DNA from: Harmonia axyridis
Lineage: Eukaryota; Arthropoda; Insecta; Coleoptera; Coccinellidae
Direction: 5' to 3'
DNA length: 64,000 nt
NCBI RefSeq assembly: GCF_914767665.1
Contig: NC_059507.1
Location: 13,020,001-13,084,000, forward strand
Position numbers and translations under genes: made by a program. Below are positions 55,768 through 64,000 of this stretch, in pieces (the first letter of the stretch is position 1; each line of letters begins with the position of its first letter). The notes under the pieces are model-generated. The model was not told the origin of the DNA, made no database searches, and worked only from the letters and a program-made list of their open reading frames with translations.

Positions 55768-55786
55768 AATCCCATCCTCGTCGCCA
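55768..55786 (-). other. Primer binding site, tRNA-Ser(GCT) type
   Basis: The minus strand reads TGGCGACGAGGATGGGATT, complementary over 19 nt to the 3' end of tRNA-Ser(GCT) as I know it. It overlaps the LTR end by 1 nt. Ser priming fits the 17.6/297 group of errantiviruses. Confidence 0.8.
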
Positions 55787-56111
55787 ATTATGTTTTTGTG
55801 GTGGAAAACCTCGTTTTTAAAAACAAAACGATTTATTTCGAATACAAAGCGAGACAATCTTTTCTTAATGGATACACAATCAATTCTTAAAGAATGACCA
55901 ATCAATTCTTAATGAGTACACAGATTCAGTCCCCTTTATAGATTTTCTTATCTAAATTCCTAGGTGAATAACAATTCAATAACAAGTGAAACAAAGGGCT
56001 ATTCATAAAGATGAAATGCTGAATCTGCAATTAGATACATTGTAATATGTAGTTCTTATGGGATTGAAGGAAAGGATCTATTTATTTAGTAAGGGTTCAT
56101 ATTATGTAATT
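55786..56111 (-). repeat. 5' LTR of the errantivirus-type element
   Basis: This is the partner of 51545-51870. The ATAT duplication follows it, and the tip of mariner copy C begins 5 bp after that duplication. Confidence 0.92.
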
Positions 56112-56120
56112 ATATACATA

Positions 56121-57110
56121 GGCGTACAACTTTGCTTCGCCGATTTTTTCCGAAAATCGAGGCTTTATTGTAAAAACCTGGTTATATATTTATCGTTCAA
56201 AGTTTTGTCCATCGCTGGCCACTACTTTTTTCCATCTTTCGGGCAGCGTACGAATCCTGAGTTGAAAAAACTGATCATCTTTTGAAGCGATCCACGAATC
56301 AATACAATTTTTTACTTCTTCATAATATCAGAAGTGCTGGTCAACCAGGCCGTCTGCCATTGATCGAAACAAGTGATAGTCCGGAAGAGCAACGTCTGGA
56401 GATTACGGCGGGTGGGGTAGGACTTCCCATTTCAACGTTTCCAAGTATGTCTTGTCCACTTTCGCAACATGGGGTCGAGCTTTGTCATGCTGTAAAATCA
56501 CTTCATCATGTCTCTCGTTATATTGTGGCCGTTTGTCTTTCAATGCTCAGTTCAGTTCAAACGCATTAATTACTTTCAATAACGATGGCCTGTGATTGTT
56601 TCAGTCGGTTTTAACAACCCATAATACACTACGCTGAGCTGGGCCCACCAAATACTAAGCATGACCTTGGAACTGTGAATATTTGGTTTGGCCGTCGACG
56701 TTGAAGTATGGCCGGGATATGCCCAAGATTTTCTGCGCTTGGGATCATCGTAATGAAGCCATTTTTCGTATCCAGTCACAATGCGATAAAGAAATCCTTT
56801 CCGTTTTTGCCTTGAAAGCAGCTGTTCTCAAGCAAACAAACGCCGTCCAACATCTCTCGGCTTCAACTCGAACGGCACCCAATTTCCTTGTTTCTGAATC
56901 ATTCCCGTGACTTTCAGGCGTTTTGAAATGGCTTGTTGCGACACTCCCAATAATCCTGCCAATTCTTGTTGCGTTTGACACAAGTATTGATCAAGTAATG
57001 CCCCCAATTCTGCCTCTTCGAAAACATCCTTTCTTCCACCGCAATGTTCGTAGTCAAAATCAACGTTCTTGAAGCGTTAAGCCCAAACGACAAGTGAATT
57101 AAATCAATGT
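56121..57110 (-). pseudogene. Mariner remnant, copy C
   Basis: The tip GGCGTACAACTTTGCTTCGC follows a TA at 56119-56120. Minus-strand blocks: MTGYEKWLHYDDPKRRKSWA (the catalytic TGDE reads TGYE), PGHTSTSTAKPNIH, GVVYYGLLKPTETI and LDQYLCQTQQELAGLLGV-type N-terminal sequence. The C-terminal part around HDN and SDYHLF is frameshifted. It is truncated near 57110 before the N-terminal domain is complete, and no far terminal repeat is found. Confidence 0.75.
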
Positions 57111-57464
57111 TCACAAGTGTTGATGTCAGATGGCCGGGATCCGTTTAAAACGCCAGAATTTGGAAAAATTCTCATGTTAGAGAGGTGACGCATACAAATC
57201 CAACGCAGTACTAATAGGAGATGATGGATATGGTTTGGAGCCATGGTTGATGATACCCTTCTCAGATCCAGGTGATGAAACAGAGAGGAAATGAGCTGCC
57301 CAAAATGAAAAGGGTTTCAATATTGCAGTATTCAATTTCACTTGAACTCATTTTCAACTTTTACTAATCCGTGCTCAAATAGATAATTAGGAAAATGAAA
57401 CCATAACCTAAATTGTTTGACAGGAATGGAACTGTACTTCTGCTGTACAAAACTCTCAACAGCA
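57111..57464. other. No gene seen
   Basis: I found no recognisable feature. Confidence 0.3.
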
Positions 57465-57472
57465 GTTGATTT

Positions 57473-57736
57473 TAGGGATTCATGACTTGGCTTGATATTT
57501 AAGCTACTTGGCTCAAACTCAAGCAGTAGCTTTAGCTTGAATTGAAATCAACTCAAGTTCGAGTCAAGTGGTAGTTTTTCAATGTCAAGTCGAGTATTTA
57601 TTTATTAAGTACTTGATTTTACATTGAAAAACTACTAAATGACTTGAACTTGAGATGATTTCAAGTCAAGCTCAAGCTGCTTGAGCTTGAGCTAGAGCCA
57701 AGTAGCTTAAATATCAATCCAAGCCATAAATTCCTA
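57473..57736. mobile_element. Foldback MITE of the TCAAG-arm hAT family, copy 9
   Basis: The exact 8 bp duplication GTTGATTT is at 57465-57472 and 57737-57744. The tips read TAGGGATTCATGACTTGG and, inward from the right, TAGGAATTTATGGCTTGG. This 264 bp copy is arm plus inverted arm and is one of two exact 8 bp duplications for the family in the window. Confidence 0.85.
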
Positions 57737-57744
57737 GTTGATTT

Positions 57745-58869
57745 CCAAATTTCAATATGTGATTTACGTATGAATCCATATACTTTTGAGCAGATGGTTT
57801 TCCGTGCAAGAAAAAAGGTAATCATTAATCCGAATTGAAGGATATGCTTCAACTTCTACCTTTCAGTAAGTCCAAATGCTTTAACTTTTTTTATTTTTAT
57901 TATTTCCTTTTGAGCAAATCCTTCTTTTTATTACCCTCCAACCTGTAGTGGTCGATTTTTTGGGAATATTGTCTTTCAATGGAAGTAAATCACTTACTGT
58001 AATTTTATAAGGTGAGTTAATTCCGAATATGATCTTTATAATCACAATGTCATAAATTCCTAAATACCCTTGCTAGCGAATTTAGTCGCCTACCCTATCA
58101 ATATACTCTACCAACTTTTGTTGCAGTTTTGTCGTATCCATGGCAGTTAATTCCATCTCTTGAAGTTGTTCACCCCTCAGGAAGTTCTTTGATATTTCTC
58201 GATGTTCAATTCATCATATCTGTCACGTGAGGGGGTGTTAATAGTGCTGGGGTTGGACTGACATTTACAAAAATGATAGGCGCTATTTCGATGAGCTTCG
58301 GTGAGAAGCTAAAGATGCTATAAAACGCTGTGGGGAATATCAATGAAGGCCATTGAAATGGAAAGTCGTTTTGTCATTATGAGAGAATTCTTTGTGTAAA
58401 GGATGGGGGATCCAATTTACCCTCCGTTCACAATATCGTTTTCAAAGTGTGTCTGTTGCATATAAAATTAAATTGGTAATGTTTTTCAAATGTCATGATG
58501 AGAATCGTATGTAATTGTATTTTGGAATCGATTGAATTGAATTCAAATCTAAATGTGACAGAACTAGGTTGAAATTTAGTTTGTATATGTAAATTAAGTA
58601 CTCCAATGTTTATACCGAATTTCGGGAAGAGCGTGTAAGAACTCTTCATTCAAATTCTAGATGAAATAACTGACAACAATGACATAAAAATAAAAAACAT
58701 CTTACCAAGAGTTTACCAATAAGGTTTTTCATTTTAATTAACCCGCTATCTGGACAGCTGTCATATTTTGACAATGAAACGATACATGCTTCAAAAACGC
58801 ATTTAAATTGTTCAAATTCACTACAAAAATAGTGAAAATGGTCACAACTAAAACACTTTTGGGTCATCG
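57745..58869. other. No gene seen
   Basis: AT-rich, with no recognisable protein or transposon end. Confidence 0.3.
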
Positions 58870-59430
58870 TGAAATTTTCCAAACTTGGCTTAGATGGCCA
58901 AAGATTTTTTTATCAACGCCAGCATCTTCAGCTCCTCTTGAAAGATAATTTTTCAGAGCAGCTTTGGTTGTTACAAAAACCCTCAATGGATTAGGCGAAA
59001 AATCCATAAGATTCCTCATGTGTCTAGATCCTGGATGGAAAAGAATGTGATCTAATATTGCTTGGAGGTTAATCAATATTAAGAAACTATTTTTTTTATA
59101 TATTGTTATATTTTTTGGTGATTTTATCTGGGTTTTCATTTCAAAATATAGTTGATATTATTGGTTCTTGTATACAATAAGTTTCATCAATAAAAGTGAT
59201 TTTTGCAAGATTCCTTTTCATAACATTATTTTTTTATTGATGTGCATACTATACAATGAAACTACTATAAATCAAGTAGCTTGATAGAATGTGCTTGATT
59301 ATTCAAGTATTTGATAAATAAATACTTGACTTGACTGGACATCAATATCAAGCTACTTGGTTTTTAGCAGTTTTATTGTAGTGTGTGCATCATCAATAAA
59401 AAAATATTGAAACGAGAAGGAACCTTGCAA
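58870..59430 (+). mobile_element. TCAAG-arm hAT derivative fragment, copy 10
   Basis: The plus strand carries the degraded hAT tail (FLSTPASSAPLER, then a stop, then FRAALVVTKTLNGLG and KSIRFLMC). The shared 3' region and a CAAGT-rich arm follow, ending near GGAACCTTGCAA. The left arm is missing. It is joined to the next MITE. Confidence 0.65.
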
Positions 59431-59658
59431 TAGGGATTCACGGCTTGACTTGATAGTCGAGCTACTTGACTTGGCTTGACTTGACTTGAAATCAACTCAA
59501 ATTCAAGTCAAGTAGTAGTTTTTCAATGTCAAGTCAAGTATTTATTCATCAAGTACTCGACTGAACATTGAAAAACTAATACATGACTTGAACTTGACTT
59601 GATTTCAAGTCAAGTCAAGTCAAGTAGCTTGAATATCAATTCAAGACGTGAAGTTCTA
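59431..59658. mobile_element. Foldback MITE of the TCAAG-arm hAT family, copy 11
   Basis: The left tip TAGGGATTCACGGCTTGACT starts inside the internal sequence of copy 10. The right tip is degraded (GACGTGAAGTTCTA). The flanking 8-mers do not match, suggesting a recombined or rearranged end. Confidence 0.6.
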
Positions 59659-61486
59659 AGCACACTGCTGTTGATTTATTGATATAGAAGTATAGAACAA
59701 GGGTTGGCAGTTCAGAATTGAAAACCGTAAACAGATGTTGGATGCGATATCAATCAATATGCAGGTCAACAATAAAATAAATCTTTCACCCGTTAGGAAT
59801 TGAACTCTTTTTTACTCAGTTAACAGAAAATTATGTGGAATACACGAAATTTCCATTGTGGAAACTTTGAAGTCTTGAAATTCAAAATAAACCTCAAAAT
59901 TACGGTTTTCTCTTGTTACGATCAATCTCATTGTATTGTAGCCATAAAGAATATTTAATGCTGCTCCTTTTTATCTTGAACAGCCCTACATTTTTGGATG
60001 GTTTGTATTTTCCGATTGCTTCAGATGATCTATTCCGGAGGTTGGAGATGTTCGTTTTTCAAAAGGAAAAAGGAATTCTCATGAAATATAAACGTTGCCA
60101 AATGAGCGGGAAAGCCTGTGTTCGGCTTTCCGTCCTATGTGTTGAATGAAAATAACCACAATTACCAACCTTAAGCCGCAGCACGCACCGCTCCACCAAT
60201 TTCACCCGATTTATTGCCAATTTCGTGTAAATAAAAAAATACCAGGCGTTCTTCGACTAGAAACACGCGTCCGCGTCCAATCGGTCGCCCTTTGCAGCGT
60301 CCCGACGGCGACATAAAAGGAATTGTTACTGTCGTTTAGCACGTGTCGATCGGAAGGCCACGTGGGTGTTCATTGACGTGCAGCCATTCGAGAAATTCCG
60401 TTTTTTAACACCCCTCATTATGCGTCAGGAGATTTTTCTCGCCGGGGTGAGCGCACTGCTCATTATTCACTGAATATCGGGGAAAATGACATTGACACTT
60501 GTGACGTTTGGTTGTGTGAATTATTGCTAACAATGGAAACCATGGTAATCAAGAAGTTTTTTTTTTATGGAAGGATTGAAGTACTATAACAACACGTTCT
60601 CCTTCAATAGTCTAAAACAAGTTGCAGAATGAGCTCCTATTCCAACACGAACGCATGAGTGTTGGAATTGGCTTCTACAAGGAGTATTACACGATATTTT
60701 CTCTATTTCAGTCAAGTTTTGTGAAATATTGTCGAAATTCAATGAAAAATTCAAATTATTGAATCCCAGTGACTTTTGTATTGTATCTTGGCAGTTGGTG
60801 TGACTGTTACGAAAATTGACAGATTACGAAATTTGAATTTTAATCGTATGTTTCGAATTTTCAAATAATTTACAATTACGCATCGAATTCTTCATTTATG
60901 TATGAAGAAATCGATTTAAAACCACTGGAATTAAGAGAAGTTGAAAATAATGTTGCAAATCAATTCACTATATCCGAATTATATTATATTGAATATTTAC
61001 TTGTGTTAAAAATTGTAGTCAGTGTAGACAACCACAAAACGAAAAATATAACTGAAAAGGATACTGTAATCAGTTCATTACATTACAGTACCGTTTTCAG
61101 AACAGTAATGAACTCATTACGATACCTACTGTAATATAGAAAATAATTAGTCTAAAGAAAAAGTATTCTACAATGGCGCAACCAGGATTTTGTTTAGGGA
61201 GAGGTTGAACCAATGCTGACAATCCAATTAGAATGTCATCGGTAGATTTCGTCGTCAGAAATCTGTAGAAATTGATAGATTAGTATTAATTGAATAATTT
61301 TGGTTTGCATCTGGTTTCAGTAGATATTAAAGGTGCAAATTCGACTTTTTTAAGTTTTCCAAGGTAATTACAGATCGAACAGTTCATATTATTCATCAGT
61401 TTTTCTTAAAATGTAAAACTTAAAATGTTATTATCAGAAAGTAGATGTGGCTTTTTACTATGTCATATTTGAAACAATCAAAAATA
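59659..61486. other. No gene seen; CACGTG-bearing segment
   Basis: About 60170-60480 is relatively GC-rich, with two CACGTG/CACGTGT E-box-like sites (about 60340 and 60360) and ACATAAAAGG (60311-60320) as a weak TATA candidate. I identify no ORF. Confidence 0.3.
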
Positions 61487-61488
61487 TA

Positions 61489-62113
61489 CAGGGTGTTTCC
61501 TAAACATGCGGCAAAAATTCAGGGGGTTGTTCCTTGGACTATTTTAAGCATGTTTTGTCCTTGGATGATTTTTGAAAAACCTCTTTGTTTCGAAGATACA
61601 GGGCGAACAACATTTTTCATATTTTTAAAATTAATAATAGTTTAAATAAAAATGCGTACCGCACTGTGTTTACTAAGTAGGTACAATTTATTTTTAAATT
61701 TGTTTAACAACATTCCAATTACTAAACCCCTTAGAATATTTCCTATGGGGCCATCTAAAATCATTAGTTTATACCACTCCAGTAGAAAATGTGCAAGACT
61801 TGCGAAATCGGATCATTGCTGGGTGTAACTTAATAAGAAATGATCCTGGTGTTTTTGAAAGGGTTCGGCAGTCAATGAGGAGAAGATTGGATGCTTGTAT
61901 GCTGGCTAGAGGTGGTCATTTTCAACAGTTTTTGTAGGTTGAGTTGAATTTTCATGTAATTTTTCATAATAAAATGTTATTATCTGAAATTTTGTTTCCC
62001 CTATATCTTCGAAACAAATAGGTTTTTCGAAAATCATCAAAGGACAAAATATTCTTAGAATAGTCCAAGGAACAACCCCCTGAATTTTTGCCGCATGTTT
62101 AGGAAACACCCTG
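61489..62113 (+). mobile_element. 625 bp TIR element with CAGGGTGTTTCCTAAACATG ends
   Basis: TIRs of about 120 bp start CAGGGTGTTTCCTAAACATG at both ends and continue through AATTCAGGGGGTTGTTCCTT and CTTCGAA. TA flanks both ends (61487-61488 and 62114-62115). The interior keeps the last part of a DDE transposase. It is an internally deleted Tc1/mariner-superfamily element. Confidence 0.85.
61729..61937 (+). pseudogene. DDE transposase C-terminal fragment
   Basis: The frame reads LEYFLWGHLKSLVYTTPVEN, VQDLRNRIIAGCNLIRNDPG, VFERVRQSMRRRLDACMLAR and GGHFQQFL, then TAG. The PL(D/E)YFLWG.LKS.VY...V....DL...I motif starts at the third catalytic position and runs to the normal C-terminus of DD41D/rosa-like transposases. 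At the catalytic position the residue reads Glu in LEYFLWG. Everything upstream is deleted. The open frame suggests a young deletion derivative. Confidence 0.7.
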
Positions 62114-62146
62114 TATATTTAAGCGACAATACATTGATCTTACATA

Positions 62147-62779
62147 GGCGAACAACTTTGCTTGAGATTTTATTGTAAAAAACTATATTATCCATCGCTA
62201 GCCACTACTTTCTCCCAGCCTTCGGCCCGCAAACAAACACCGTTCAACATCTCTAGGCTTCAACGTCACCCAATTTCCTCATTTCTGAATCATTCCCATG
62301 ACTTTCAGGCGTTTTGAAATGGTTTGTTGCGTCACTCCCTACCAATTCTTGTTGCTTCTGACACTAGTCTTCATCAAGTAATGCCTCCAATTCTGCATCT
62401 TCGAAAACCTTCTCTCTTCCACCTCCATGCTGGTCTTCGATTTCAAAATCACCGTTCTTGAAGAGTTGAAACCACTCTCGGCACGTTCTTTCACTAATAG
62501 CGGCCGCACCATAGGCATCTGAGAGCATTCGATGAGCCTCAGCCCCAAATTTCTTCATAGTAAAGCAGAAAATTGAAACCTTCCGCAAATGACGAGAATT
62601 TGTCTTGTATGCAGACATGTTTAATCTTTATGATGCAGACAAAAATCGACAAATATTCCGATGGCGTTATGTTTACAAATACCTAAGCTTATTGTCAGAC
62701 ATCTACGATATATTTATTTCAACTACCACTTACCGCTACAGCAATTCACTGTAAAACGGCGGAAGCAAAGTTATACACC
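62147..62779 (-). mobile_element. Mariner copy D, internally deleted to 633 bp
   Basis: The tips GGCGAACAACTTTGCTT and, inward from the right, GGTGTATAACTTTGCTTCCG are flanked by TA (62145-62146 and 62780-62781). Only the N-terminal coding region remains next to the right end; the catalytic middle and most of the C-terminus are missing. The family is the same as copies A, B and C. Confidence 0.85.
62364..62618 (-). pseudogene. Mariner transposase N-terminus, copy D
   Basis: The ATG at 62616-62618 opens MSAYKTNSRHLRKVSIFCFT, MKKFGAEAHRMLSDAYGAAA, ISERTCREWFQLFKNGDFEI and EDQHGGGREKVFEDAELEAL, then LLDED. This is a clean paired helix-turn-helix DNA-binding region of a mariner. A short piece of the second helix-turn-helix follows (SQQTISKRLKVMGMIQK region, frameshifted) and then the deletion. 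If expressed, it could bind ends but not cut. Confidence 0.8.
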
Positions 62780-62781
62780 TA

Positions 62782-64000
62782 AAACCTAAAAATTTCCAGT
62801 TTTCGATTTAGGTATTCCAATCTACAGTTATCGTGCTTACGTTGGACAGAATTGAATATGATGACGGATTCGTCATCAGTGAATCTAAAACTAAAACATA
62901 AAACAGACATGTTAAAATAACCAAGCGATCTGTTCGATGACAAGCTGTCAAAAAGCGATGTACCTACCCTTACTCACATCCTATATAACGTTCGTTCGCC
63001 AGTTTCCGCACTGAGGTTGCTACAAACAGAAAATACCCCCGGAAGAAGAACGCAATTATGCCCCTTTTGCTGTCATAAATGTCCTCTTCTCTTCGAGTGC
63101 GAATCCAAATATGCTTTGATCTCTCAAAACCCACTAGCTGGGCGCCAAATTGCACACTCAGACCCCTTGATTGACGAATATTCCGAATCGCTAAATGGAG
63201 ACGTTGCCAAAGCAGAGTTCGCACACGATCACGTGGCGGTCACGTGTCGTAAATATTAACATTGTGACCGTCGGTCTCAGCTTGTGTCAGATTTATTATA
63301 AGATCGCTCTTGGATCTAGTTAAGCCGGGCAAATTACTACGAACGAGAATCAACGCGAATCATTCTGGAATGAATTGATTTGGGCCACCCCGTATAATGG
63401 ACGGATAAAAAAGTGAACGTCGCCCGTTGATTGTGATATCGCGGGTGATTCGATGTAGTTGTCACTGCGACAGGCGGATTAGTGTTGCCGAATTCGGTTA
63501 TGAGAAAAAAGAGATCGGTATAGCACCCTACTTTATGTTTGCTAAAATCGACGCCGTATATAAAATTATTGCTGCTTGAAAGTCGAGAAATTGTGTTCCT
63601 TATGGTTCTAAACAAAAGTAGATTAAATTTAGTTTATGATTTCTATTTGAAGATATTTTTTCGAAAGAAAGGAGTGGGACATTGTGAAAAATTCACAGTG
63701 TTATTCAACGTAAATTATATAATTTTGAACAGCTTTCATACTTTCTATGTTCTACTACCAACAATTGGATATCAACAATTCGGGGATTTCTTTGTTTCAA
63801 ATATATTTCATGTTCATTTTCAGACTTAAGATGCTATCCGGACGACAAATGTTAAATTTCGGTAATGTGCTTTTAGTACGAGGATAGTATATCCAAAGTC
63901 ACTTGAACTAGTCCATAAAAACGCTTGGCGGAAGATGTCCCTTTGAAGTGGATACCGCGATCCGCTAAATACCAGGGTTTATTTGAAAATATTGTTGGGC
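62782..64000. other. No gene identified
   Basis: About 63000-63300 is less AT-rich and contains two nearby CACGTG-type sites (about 63230 and 63241). The open frames there are unrecognised. The rest to the window end is AT-rich with no recognisable feature. Confidence 0.3.

Larger units (their letters stand above)
51545..56111 (-). mobile_element. Errantivirus-type LTR element with gag and env but no pol core
   Basis: 4,567 bp in minus orientation. Two 326 bp LTRs (51545-51870 and 55786-56111) are flanked by ATAT (51541-51544 and 56112-56115), the usual target of 17.6/gypsy-group errantiviruses. The LTR tips are AATTA...TAATT. In transcription order: tRNA-Ser primer site, gag, a -1 ORF of 258 codons, env, purine tract, LTR. 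No protease, reverse transcriptase or integrase motifs are present. Full errantiviruses are about 7-8 kb, so roughly 3 kb is missing. LTRs match at a constant offset and both gag and env are open, so this is a recent insertion that needed enzymes from elsewhere. Confidence 0.92.

Overview
This 64 kb window looks like intergenic or intronic DNA from an insect or close arthropod relative. I infer this from the AT-rich sequence and from the mix of mobile elements: several mariner lineages, hAT, pogo, Penelope-like, many LINE fragments, a Ty3/gypsy element and an env-bearing errantivirus-type element. No host gene is identified with confidence. The best host candidate is a single possible first exon with a signal peptide (8268-8417, minus). 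No tRNA, rRNA or CRISPR array was seen.

Layout. 0-8 kb: a Penelope-type GIY-YIG fragment, a pogo-like transposon with terminal inverted repeats (TIRs) and TA duplications that is interrupted by a 5'-truncated LINE, two foldback MITEs and a LINE 3' end. 8-20 kb: mariner remnants, including a near-complete mariner at 16.6-17.9 kb that has lost its third catalytic aspartate, LINE 3' fragments and hAT-derived elements. 20-34 kb: more hAT derivatives, LINE remnants on the minus strand, a DD41D-type mariner relative (25.3-26.4 kb), a second mariner lineage (29.1-30.1 kb), a jockey-type LINE end and a 1.7 kb hAT element with an exact 8 bp duplication (31.0-32.7 kb). 34-40 kb: a hAT derivative interrupted by an internally deleted RTE-type LINE, then another hAT derivative. 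40.4-50.7 kb: a mariner copy whose right terminal repeat was hit by an apparently intact, young 9.1 kb Ty3/gypsy element (1,993 bp LTRs, intact gag and pol). 51.5-56.1 kb: a 4.6 kb minus-strand errantivirus-type element with matching LTRs, open gag, a short ORF where pol should be, and open env. 56-64 kb: more mariner and hAT pieces and a 625 bp element carrying the end of a transposase.

How the parts relate. A single hAT family recurs at least ten times. Its ends are about 120-170 bp arms built from TCAAG/CTTGA units. Short copies are almost only arm plus inverted arm; long copies keep the transposase C-terminal dimerisation region. Several copies have exact or near-exact 8 bp duplications. 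Insertions can be ordered from interruptions: hAT before RTE LINE (34-37 kb), hAT before a 207 bp MITE (12 kb), mariner before gypsy (41-51 kb), pogo before LINE (2-3 kb). The gypsy element and the pol-deleted errantivirus look youngest, because their LTR pairs match wherever I compared them.
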